From Acanthamoeba lenticulata (taxonomy: Eukaryota; Discosea; Longamoebia; Acanthamoebidae): a stretch of 11,822 nucleotides of DNA. Below the pieces are notes generated by a model that did not search any database, was not told the origin of the DNA, and was given only the letters and a program-made list of their open reading frames with translations. Position 1 is the stretch's first letter. Each line of letters opens with the position of its first letter. The stretch is from positions 1-11,822 of the forward strand of contig NAVB01002084.1 of the NCBI GenBank assembly GCA_002179805.1. Reading direction: 5' to 3'. A program made the translations under genes and the position numbers. Of this stretch, positions 1-8,000 are shown piece after piece.

Positions 1-809
1 TTGTCCTCCTTGAAGCCCAGCATGAAGTGGCCCACGGGACGCAATGTCTCGCCGCCAAAGATGCGGGTCTTGACGTTCTCCAGCGTCTTCTTGACAAACT
101 CGCGCACGGCCTGCTCGCTGTAGGGCACAGCCACTCGCGCGGTCTGCAACAACAAGGTCAGAAGCGCGAGGAAGGCGCAGACGGCTAAGGAGAGGAAGTG
201 CGCGCACGAGGGTCGAGCGGAAGCTTTCATAGTCCTCGCTCGAGTTGCCGATGTCACGCACGCGGCTGCCCTCCTTCTCCGAGACTGAGCGAAGAGACAT
301 GAGCAAGAGAACGAAAAGAGAATGTAAAATAAAAAATGGTATGAAAGAACAAGAAGGGCCGGCACCTCGCTGCAGCACTTCAGCGAGCTTGGAGCGGATC
401 TCGACGTCAGAGGGGGACAGCTCCGCCGCCTCGCGCAGCGCGGCCAGCGCTTCCTCGTCGCGCAGCAGCTCACGCAGTGCGCAGCCGCGTCGATAGTAGC
501 CCTGGCACATGGAGAGTCAGCGAAGTGGCTACGGCTACATGGACAATGAAGCAAAATTGGAGCAAGAGCAAAGGTCACCTTGGCCCAAAGCGGCTGAAGT
601 TGGATACACTTGTCCGCATCCTCGAGGGCTTTGTGGTCCTTGTTCATCTTCAACCACGCAGCACAGCGATTGCTGTAGAGGAGATGATTGCCCGGCTCCT
701 CACGAATACCGGATGTGTAACACTTGATTGCAAGGCCCCACTTGCCAAGCTTGAAGGCCGCATTTCCTTCATCCTTCCAATTTTTCTTCTGCTCCGCTGC
801 GTCGGCCAT
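1..809 (-). CDS. TPR co-chaperone-like protein, 5' part (partial, 4 exons visible)
   Basis: Exons on the minus strand are 809-579, 501-366, 284-208 and 143-1. The introns start GTGACC, GTGCCG and GTGCGC, end in CAG, and all phases agree. The visible 195 residues start MADAAEQKKNW. Residues about 8-112 form three TPR repeats of the Hop/STI1 type. The five-residue carboxylate clamp that grips the EEVD tail of Hsp70/Hsp90 is complete: K12, N16, N47, K77 and R81. This is the family pattern K-x3-N, N, K-x3-R. A cytosolic chaperone adaptor is therefore the likely role (inference). The segment after the TPRs (residues about 125-195) contains a short charged helix-like stretch that I do not recognise. 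The 3' end lies beyond base 1, so the effector domain is unknown. The ATG at 809 is chosen because the TPR begins just after it. The gene is divergent from the membrane-protein gene at 947. Confidence 0.85.
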   Translation of the reverse strand, partial: MADAAEQKKNWKDEGNAAFKLGKWGLAIKCYTSGIREEPGNHLLYSNRCAAWLKMNKDHKALEDADKCIQLQPLWAKVTFALAPILLHCPCSRSHFADSPCARATIDAAAHCVSCCATRKRWPRCARRRSCPPLTSRSAPSSLKCCSEVPALLVLSYHFLFYILFSFSCSCLFAQSRRRRAAACVTSATRARTMKASARPSCAHFLSLAVCAFLALLTLLLQTARVAVPYSEQAVREFVKKTLENVKTRIFGGETLRPVGHFMLGFKED

Positions 810-946
810 CTTCGATTTATCAGCGATTTGCTCCTTCCCGCCAAAATAAATACGCGCCTTTTTGAAATACCAGTGCAGATCCGTCGACGGTAAATAAACG
901 AAACGCGTTGTCCTGTTCTGGTACTTTCATCTTGCAAGAAGACAAG
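810..946. promoter_or_regulatory. Divergent intergenic region between two genes
   Basis: These 137 bases separate the start codons of the TPR gene (minus) and the five-helix membrane gene (plus), so both 5' UTRs and core promoters must lie here or overlap. It contains AT-rich patches (AAAATAAATA near 842 and TAAATAAACG near 892) in otherwise mixed sequence. I see no convincing TATA box or other named element. A plus-frame extension upstream of 947 is open, but its only candidate starts are non-ATG. Confidence 0.5.
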
Positions 947-1612
947 ATGAAGAAGGTGAAGGAGAAGCTTGGGGGCTGCGGCAGCAAAATATGGGATGGC
1001 GTGGTGTGCAAGCCCTTCCGCCCTCTCCTCGAGAAGGCATGGCGATTCAGCAAGCTCTTCGTGCCATTTCGCGGTCAGGAGTACACGTTCCTTGCTGAGG
1101 GCAAGCAGTGGCGCGTGGACAAGCTGGGCCCGGTCAGCTGGGTTGAGATCTTTTGCAAGGGTCTCGGCATAGGCGTCGGCATCGCCTCGGTCTCCATTTA
1201 CGAGCAGCACCTCGACCGCCCCTTCCTCTTCTTCGGCGAAAAGATCGCGCAGATGGTCTTCCTCGGCATGATCGCCGTCTACTACACGCTGCTCAATCTT
1301 CAGAAGATTGCCGAGCGAGAGATTTTCAACATCGGGCTCAACGTGCTCACCATCATCGCTCATTGGACCATGTTCATGATTCTCTTCACTTCGGTCGACC
1401 CTGGCGCCTTCGTCTTCAGCTTCTGCTTCCTCATGATGATGGGCGAAATGGTGCACGCCATGTACCTCGGTGTCTACTGGAACACCCGCCGTGAGGCCTG
1501 GTTCCCACATCCACTGCTCCTCCTCTTCTCGGGTTTACTCATCATCTGGTACCTCGTCATCATCTGCCTCCAGGTGGTTATCTACCTCACCAACTACAAC
1601 GAGGAGCTCTAG
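947..1612 (+). CDS. Five-helix integral membrane protein, function unknown
   Basis: This is an intronless frame of 221 residues. ATG 947 is the first in-frame ATG (context ACAAGATGA); the frame is open upstream only to non-ATG codons. The N-terminal 60 residues are basic and soluble (MKKVKEKLGG start). Five hydrophobic segments follow at about 66-86, 97-118, 128-150, 154-176 and 188-214, and the tail is short and acidic (NYNEEL). There is no cleavable signal peptide. The Met/Phe-rich helices and the loop NLQKIAEREIF between helices 2 and 3 may help a search. The order of helices, with a small polar insert after helix 1, loosely recalls the TP53I11 family of small membrane proteins, but this is from memory and weak. 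I assign no function. The third-position G/C bias matches the exons of neighbouring genes, which supports it being real. Confidence 0.85.
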   Translation: MKKVKEKLGGCGSKIWDGVVCKPFRPLLEKAWRFSKLFVPFRGQEYTFLAEGKQWRVDKLGPVSWVEIFCKGLGIGVGIASVSIYEQHLDRPFLFFGEKIAQMVFLGMIAVYYTLLNLQKIAEREIFNIGLNVLTIIAHWTMFMILFTSVDPGAFVFSFCFLMMMGEMVHAMYLGVYWNTRREAWFPHPLLLLFSGLLIIWYLVIICLQVVIYLTNYNEEL

Positions 1613-1841
1613 ACCCTTCTTTCCGTTTATTTATTAGTTGACCTGTATGTACCTTTAGTACCCATTTCTTGTACGATTGTAATGAAAAGATCCGACTCTC
1701 TCTTCTTGCTCTACTCGCGAGTTTTGCTTGGTGATGTTTCTTCTGCACAAGAAGCAGACGACATTTGCCGGCCCTCGGCGGCCTGCGCAGGCAAAGCCAC
1801 TACAAGTCTCACGCACCCACCAGGTCAGACTGAAGTACAAC
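1613..1841. other. Spacer downstream of the membrane-protein gene
   Basis: This stretch has no supported gene. It begins with an AT-rich stretch (TTTATTTATTAG near 1626) likely to be 3' UTR or poly(A)-site sequence of the upstream gene. The rest must hold the 5' region of the doubtful gene at 1842. No repeat or RNA structure is evident by eye. Confidence 0.4.
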
Positions 1842-2305
1842 ATGTTGTCACGATGTGGTCGTGTAGGATCGGCGATGGTAGCGCCCACCTACAGGGCGTT
1901 TCCTCCACGTTGTATGGACGTCGTTGTGGGCTTCCTCCGCATTGAGTGACGGTACGTTGTGCGTGGGTTGACACTCCGCGGGCGCCCAAGGAGTGGAAGA
2001 ACCTCACCGAGAAAGGTCCGAGCCTCACAGCGATCGTCAACAACAAGACCCACCCGCTACACAAGCGGCTCATCACCATCCCACGCAAGAAGCTGCCCGA
2101 CACCGACCAACACGAACGTCTTCTCGGTACTTTCATCTACACCTCTCCATATACTCGATGCCTTACTCGAGACTGTGTTTCCGTCGAGCCCGGCGTAGTG
2201 CAGAAAGTGGGCAACCTTCACGACGTACGCAAGGTGCTCGAGGAGGGCGAGCCTGGCAAGCAGGCTCGTTGCTCGAACCTCCGTCCGAGAGCGCGTCGGA
2301 GGTAG
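1842..2305 (+). CDS. Doubtful small protein, possibly mitochondrial (splicing uncertain)
   Basis: An ATG at 1842 opens a short Arg/Ser/Ala-rich, acid-free stretch (MLSRCGRVGSAM...) resembling a mitochondrial presequence, but that frame stops at 1947-1949. A second frame is open from about 1947 to the TAG at 2303-2305 and is Lys/Arg-rich (WKNLTEKG, KRLITIPRKKLPD, KVGNLHDVRKVLEEG). A 35-base intron at 1912-1946 (GTATGG...TTGAG) or a 38-base one from 1909 would join the frames in phase and give about 142 residues. Such introns are shorter than any other in the window, and a second intron near 2127 (GTACTT) is also possible. I do not recognise the protein. A small mitochondrial ribosomal or respiratory-chain accessory protein would fit the composition, but this is speculation. 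It is convergent with the gene ending at 2379. Confidence 0.3.
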
Positions 2306-2378
2306 GGCCATTAAAACAACAACAGCCTTTAGTATTTACTTTACCGTGCCTCATTGGTGCATTCTCTCTCTCTCAATC

Positions 2379-4141
2379 TCAGGCGGTATGCCAGTCCGCT
2401 TGGTTGGCTTTGAACCTCGCGTTGCTCGGGTTGGGCTGGTACAGCTTGTTGGTGTGCTTCTGCGTGATGTCGGTGTAGATTGGAGACTGCTCCGCCGTGG
2501 ACCACGTCGCCATCGCGATCTGGTTGGGGTCGGCCGAAGGCGGACGACTTTTCTTGAACTTGTAGAGCAGCAGACCGGCCACAATACCCAGCGCGGCCAG
2601 CGCAGCGATGCTGACTGGGATCGCCACGCCAGCGGCGAGGACACCCATGTCTGAGCCGCCGGAGCTGATGAAGATCGTGCCATTGACGTGTGAAGGCGAC
2701 GCTGAACGAGTTGGTGATCGAGACGGCGTCCTCGAGGGCGTGAGCGAGATCGTGGGCGTGATGGACCTCGTGGGCGAGGCTGTGGGCGGCACGTAGCAGG
2801 TCAGGCCTGAGAACCGCGTGCGCAGGTTCACTTGCGAGGTGGTTGGGTCAGACTGCGTGATGCTGAGAAGCGCTTTGAGCGAGACGACAAAGATGCTCGC
2901 GCCCACTTTGGTCCTCTCCGACGCCGGGGTGAAGTAGATGCTGTAGTCAAAGCTGACGGCTGTGGCGTTGGTGGCGTAGGTTGAGACAAAGATGGTGATG
3001 TTGGCTCCTGGCGCGAGGTAGCCCGAGCTCCACTCCCTGTTCAGCGCGTCGCGCAGCGCAGCGGCCGACCCGAGAGAGGCAAACGGCGTAGATTGGAGGA
3101 AGAGGGCGCGGAACTGGTACAGGCAGGTGTTGTTCACCAGCGCCGTCGTCGAAGGCGTTCGCGTCAAAGAGGGCGCCACCGTGGAGGACACGGACGTCGA
3201 GGGGCTCACACTCGGCTTGCGCGAGCTGGAAGGCGACAAGGTGGGTGACACCGATGGCGAAGGAGCGATGACCCGCGACGGGGAGTGGCTGGGGGACGTT
3301 GAGTGCGTCGGCGTCAGGCTCGGCGACCTCGACGGACTGGGAGGTATGGAGGACGAGGGGCTATTTGACGGAGTGTTGCTCGGCGTGGGCGAGATCGAGG
3401 GGCTGAAGCTCGGTGTTTGGGAGACTGAGGGTGTACCTGAGGGTAGGGAGGGAGACGGCGACGCGCTGGGGGTGCTTGAGGGCATCGCGGTTTGTGTCGG
3501 GGTGAAGGACGGGGTGGAGGACATGCTGGGCGTGATGCTGCCGGTGGACGATGGAGTGGGCGTGCTGGTCGAAGACAACGTGGGGCTCATGCTGGGGGTG
3601 CCGGGCGCGCTCGGAGTGGTGGAGATTGAAGGCGACACGGTGGGCGAAAAGGAGCGCGAGGGCGTCGTGGAAGGCGTTCTCGTGGGTGAAGGGGTCACAC
3701 AAGAAAAGGAGGTGAGGACGTTGGCCTCAACTTCGGGCCCTGTGGCCGGGCAGACGGTCTGCACCTGATTCTGGTTGATCACAACGATCTGCGTTTGTTT
3801 GTCTGCAGTATAAGCATCGTCGTAGATGACGTAGGAGAAGGAGACGGTTGTGTTTTGGGAGAAGGTGAAGTTGTTGTTCCAGTTGTAGGTTGGTCCAAAG
3901 GCCGCTGTGTTGTTGTAGAGTAGCTGTAGGTCCTGCCTGACGCGCTGCGCAGTTGTCTGGACGGACACCAACCGACCTGAGTCCCAGCTCACCCGAAAAG
4001 CCAAAATCAGCACAGTACCAGAGGTGGCGCTGTGCCGGTCGTGCCGTAACCACACTCCACGGACACCAGGATGATGCACAGCTGTTGGGCGGACACAGCA
4101 GAGATGATGAGGAAGAGAACATAGCAGAGGTGGAGCGCCAT
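2379..4141 (-). CDS. Single-pass surface protein with two ectodomains and Ser/Thr/Pro stalks
   Basis: Exons are 4141-4051 and 3976-2379, joined across a 74-base intron (GTTACG...CTCAG); a donor three bases earlier is equally in phase. The first exon is in another frame from the long open frame and supplies a signal peptide (MALHLCYVLFLIISAVSA, residues 1-18). The 562-residue product has ectodomain A (about 32-124), a long stalk of SPT/TPS-type repeats (125-309), ectodomain B (310-427), a second short stalk (428-460), a transmembrane helix (about 474-502) followed by the stop-transfer KFKK, and a 60-residue tail rich in Asn, Gln and Thr with a YTDI motif. N-x-S/T sites occur in both ectodomains (for example N66, N72). 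It is very probably a heavily glycosylated plasma-membrane protein. Ligand and function are unknown; adhesion or cell-surface coat is an inference. Extending the long frame upstream of 3976 without the splice would lose the signal peptide. Confidence 0.8.
2790..3768 (-). repeat. Two similar ectodomains flanking the SPT-repeat stalk
   Basis: Within the surface protein, A (residues about 32-124) and B (310-427) share a core of the form N-T/A-T-x-VSF-x-Y-x-IY, a following hydrophobic strand (IVVIN versus IFVVS), and an ending of the form T-x-FS...C shortly before a Pro/Ser/Thr stalk. Between them the DNA encodes about 185 residues of degenerate Ser-Pro-Thr/Ser repeats (about 3212-3768). The pattern suggests an ancestral domain-plus-stalk unit that was duplicated. 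Similarity was judged by eye only. Confidence 0.5.
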
Positions 4142-4373
4142 CTGGTTTATCTTTAGCCTCAACTGCCCGTTCCTGGTCCTCCAGCACTTGTGTGGTTCTT
4201 CTCTAACTGTTGGCTGCTTCCCACCTATGCATATCTAGCACTGGTGTAACGCGGACTGCAGCCTACTTGAGCAACGACTGGCTTCTCTCCTTTTTTGGCC
4301 ACCTGAACCAACAGAAATAATAACGAGATTATATTTTTGATTTTTGATTTTTTTTCTTTTCTTTTATCTTTAG
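4142..4373. other. Intergenic region upstream of the surface-protein gene
   Basis: No gene is supported here. The part next to 4141 must contain the 5' UTR and promoter of the minus-strand surface protein. A T-rich tract at about 4318-4370 (TTTTTGATTTTTTTTCTTTT) lies just past the stop of the doubtful basic protein and could serve as its 3' UTR. No clear TATA or initiator motif is seen. Confidence 0.4.
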
Positions 4374-4730
4374 TTATGATGTGCGATGTGGGATGAGGTT
4401 AAGGGGACGCCGCAGCGGCGACTTCTGTTGGTGCTGGCGCAGAGACTGCCCTCGAGTCATCCCCGGCCAGGAAGCTCCCGATCCGCCAGTCCGTCGGCCG
4501 AGGGCCTTCTTGGCCTTCTTGCGGGCCAGCAGCGGGCTCAGGCTCGCCGTCGGGCTCGTCGTCGCGGCCCGCGCCGAGCCGCCGCCGCAACCACCAACGG
4601 CCTGCAGCGCGCTGCTGGCTTTGCGCATCTTGCGCGAGGATTCGCTGCGTTTGGACTTTTCCATTACCGCCGTCGCCGTCGCCGTCGCTGTCGGCTCGTC
4701 GGCCGTGAGCTTCCTCGCCATCGCTGCCAT
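4374..4730 (-). CDS. Doubtful small basic, Ala/Ser-rich protein
   Basis: The frame 4730-4374 encodes 118 residues (MAAMARKLTADEPT...) with basic clusters KSKRSESSRKMRK and ARKKAKKALGRR that look like nuclear localisation signals, plus an Ala/Thr-rich low-complexity patch. The GC content is very high, and a second minus-strand frame across the same bases (TAA near 4399) is also open and gives an acidic Gly/Asp/Glu-rich peptide, so composition alone keeps several frames open. The upstream part (about 4731-4990) may contain a first exon that I cannot place. I see no known domain. Treat this as a location where a minus-strand transcript is plausible, not as a settled gene. Confidence 0.25.
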   Translation of the reverse strand: MAAMARKLTADEPTATATATAVMEKSKRSESSRKMRKASSALQAVGGCGGGSARAATTSPTASLSPLLARKKAKKALGRRTGGSGASWPGMTRGQSLRQHQQKSPLRRPLNLIPHRTS

Positions 4731-5072
4731 CGCCGCCGCTGCCGCGACGCCTCTCCGCGGCGACGGCAGCTGCTCCCCGAGGTGCGACCTGTGGGGGAGT
4801 GTCGCGGCCCACGATATCCACCTTTGTCCCCGGTCGCTTTCTATGGGGATGATGAAGAAGAAGGTGATTGACGTCGCTATGTCGTGAACTAGTGAACCCG
4901 ACGACTGTACCAAGAGCCGCTACTTCCGGCTCGGAACTCCCCTGACGACTGGCGATTGGGTCTGATTTTTTTTCTTTTTCTTCATTTCTTGGAATGCGCG
5001 ACAAGAATTGAAAATATGTTAATAGAGAATAAAATTGTGTTTGGTTCGATTGATTGGCCATTGAGAGAGCAA
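4731..5072. other. 5' region of the PARP gene (shared with a doubtful minus gene)
   Basis: The left half is GC-rich and continues the open minus-strand frames. The right half (about 4963-5072) turns AT-rich and holds a T-tract (TTTTTTTTCTTTTTC, 4967-4981) and an in-frame upstream ATG at 5016 that would add 19 residues to the PARP protein. The abrupt composition change suggests that the PARP core promoter or 5' UTR lies at about 4960-5072. No TATA box is convincing. Confidence 0.4.
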
Positions 5073-8000
5073 ATGCCGCCCAAACGAAGGCCACCACCAG
5101 ACGCGGCGCAGCCTACGCCAGCTGCAACGCATGCCGCCGTCCCTGCCGCACCTACTCCAACTCCACAATCGATACCCGCCCCCCAACCAACAAACCCGGC
5201 TACATCCACCGTCCCAAAGGCGGCGACCTCGACCCCTACCCCCTCAACTGCAGTGACTGCCAAGAAGAAGGCCACCAGCACTTCTGCTGTGCAGTGGTGG
5301 TGGAAGTCAGACAATGGTTGGGTAGAGTACGACCCTGCTGTCGCCCTCAAGTACGTTTCTACTTGGTCTTTCCTTCATGACGTCGCCCGGTGCTTCGCTT
5401 CTACATGAAGAAATGACGTTCATACGACATGGCGTGTATGATGGTGCGTGTAGGATTGAGGCCGAGTACAAGAAGGGTCAAGTGCGGATCAAGGTGGACG
5501 ACGAGCGGTTCATCGACGCAACCCACTTGCTCCAGCGCCGCTTTGACGATGAGTCCAAGCGCCGCGAGGTCAAGCGTGAGAAGCCTTCTGTCGCCCCTGT
5601 GTCATCCTCCTCGGAAGACGAAGAAGAAGACGATGACGACGCCACAGACGCCACAGGTTCCTGCCTCTTGTGCCGTGTGCTCGCCACCAGGGCAAAAAAC
5701 ACAAGAGTTGACAACGTCGTGCTTTGCCCAGTGCGGTGGTACTGGCAGCAGGACGATGGCTCCTGGGTCGAGTACGACCGCGCCAAGGCCGACGAGATCG
5801 AAGCAGGTTTCGCCAAAGGCAAACGCCGCGTGCGCGTGGTACTCACCCCTTCTTCATCCCCTCTACTCGCTTTCTACAACTTCGACAATTTTAATTTGTT
5901 TTTAAATAATAAAATAATTGATATTATTTTTACCTCTACACGACCTGGTGCTCGTTCTCAACATCGTTCGCTGTGTCATGCTCGTATGTAGGATAACGAG
6001 AGGTTCATCGACCTGCCCAACCTGCTCCAGCGCCGCTTTGACGACGAGTCCAAGCGCCGTATGGTCAAGCGCGAGGGCCCTCCCGCGGCCACCGTCCTCC
6101 CGCCACCCGCTGCTTCTTCCACGGCGACCTCGTCGGCGGCCACGCTCCTCTCGTCGCTCGCCGCCTCGGGCCCGTTTGGCTCGGCCCTCTCGACGTTGCC
6201 CTCCTTGCCATCAGCGACGACGGCCTCTTCCAAGCCAACGTCGTCTTCTTCTTCTTCTGTAGCTTTGCTGAAGCCGTCGCCTGTGGCGATGTCGGCCACT
6301 TCATCATCATCATCGTTGTTTGCTGCGGCCGCGGCCGGGCCGTCGTTTGGGGTGGCGGCGCCGGTGACGATTCCCGCCCTCTCGGCCGCCTCCCAGTGGA
6401 AGATGCAGCTGGCCACCATCGCCCCGCCGCTCGCCTCATCCTCGACTCCGTCCTCTTCTTCCTCATCATCCTCCTCTTCTTTCTCCGCCTTCACGCCCTT
6501 CAAGGCCGCGGCCTCTGACGACGAGGACGAGGAGGAGGAAGAGGAGGAAGATGAAGATGATGGAGGTGATGATGGTGGTGGTGATGGACGAGAGCTGGTG
6601 GGCGAGGCGCGCGTCGAGTATGCGGCCAGCGGGCGCAGCGGCTGCCGCGTATGCCGCAACAAGATCGACATGAACGACCTTCGCGTCGCCCGCATGGTCC
6701 AGTCCCAGAAATTGTACGAATTCCTCCGACTTTCTTCGGCTGACGTGGCATCGAGGCCGTGCTGACGTGGCACGATGGTGGGCTGCTGACGTGGCGTGGC
6801 GTGGGCAGTGACGGCAAGATCCCAGAGTGGCACCATTACGACTGCTTCTTCTCCAACTACCGTGTGGCCGACATTGGCTACGTGTCGGGTGTGAGCAAGA
6901 TCCGATGGGAAGACCAAGAGAAGCTGCGCAAGCAGATCGAAAAGGACCAGCCACAAACCAAGCAGGCCAAGAAGCCCAAACTCGACACCCAGAAGGAGGA
7001 TGCCTTGCGGTTCGTCCTCTTCATGCTACATTATCATTGTTTACATTTTTCTGTTTGATATTATGTATTTTTATTTATTCTTTATGTCATTTATGTCGAC
7101 GAGCTGTTGACACAACCACAATGTAGGGACGAGAACGAGGCCCTGTGGGCCATCAAGGACAAGCTGCGGGCGGCGCTCGACCTGAACCAGCTCAAGTACA
7201 TGCTTGACCACAACGGACAAGAGTCCAAGGGCGGCGAGGCCAAGCTGCTCGACCGGTGCGCCGAGGGCATGCTCTTTGGCGCGCTCCCGCCTTGCCCGTC
7301 TTGCAACGACGGCCAGCTCGTCTGCGTGCGTGGCGTCGAGTACAAGTGCACAGGCCAAACAGGTCCGTACATTTTATGCATTCCGCGCTTTCTACGGATT
7401 TTTATTTTTATTTTATTATTTATTGACTCGCGCTACACGCCAGCCTGGAGCAAGTGCCTCTTCACGGGAACCGACAGCGACGTGAAGCGAGGGACGTGGA
7501 AGATCCCTTCGGGCCTCAAGGACGCCTCCATGTTCCTCAAAAACTGGAAGTTTAAGCCCGTACGCCCCCCATTTGGCGCTACACGGCCTGGACTGGCTGG
7601 AGTTGAACAACCGAGGCTGGGCGGTCCTGCAGCGCAAGCCCGTGGAGCGCGAGAAGGTGGAGCTGCCCGTGCTCGAGCTCCCGCAGGCCGTCGAGAAGAA
7701 GCGAAAGCGCGATGACGAGGACGAGGACGAAGATGACGACGATGAAGAGGCCAAGAAGAAGGCCAAGACGGAGAGCGCCGACGGAAAGAAAAAGTTCAAG
7801 GTCAAGGGCAAGTCGGCCGTGCACCCGGACTCGGGCCTCGACGACCAGGGGCACATCTACCAGTCCAGTTCGGGCACCCTCTACAATGTCATGCTCAACC
7901 TCGCCGGTACGACACGACACGACACGACACGACACGACACGACACGACACGACACGACACGACACGACACGCGCGCGGCTGCACGACACGACACACGCGC

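Noticed and set aside
650..1510. Long minus-strand open frame (286 codons)
   Set aside because: It is antisense to the five-helix membrane gene and the first TPR exon, is His/Glu-rich as expected for a mirror of hydrophobic coding sequence, and shows no domain.
3127..3768. Plus-strand frame rich in Gly-Val-Glu-Gly repeats (213 codons)
   Set aside because: It is the antisense image of the Ser-Pro-Thr stalk repeats; its start follows no promoter and its periodicity is fully explained by the minus-strand gene.
4956..5072. Hydrophobic, signal-peptide-like extension in frame before the PARP start
   Set aside because: It begins at TTG, lies in AT-rich UTR-like sequence, and a signal peptide would contradict the nuclear domain set. 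The in-frame ATG at 5016 remains a minor alternative.
6061..6765. Separate Ser/Ala-rich gene starting at 6061
   Set aside because: The frame is continuous with WWE2 upstream, and its zinc finger is completed only by splicing at 6713/6809.
5976..6956. Minus-strand frame of 326 codons
   Set aside because: It is antisense to the Ser- and Glu-rich exon of the PARP gene; low complexity keeps it open.
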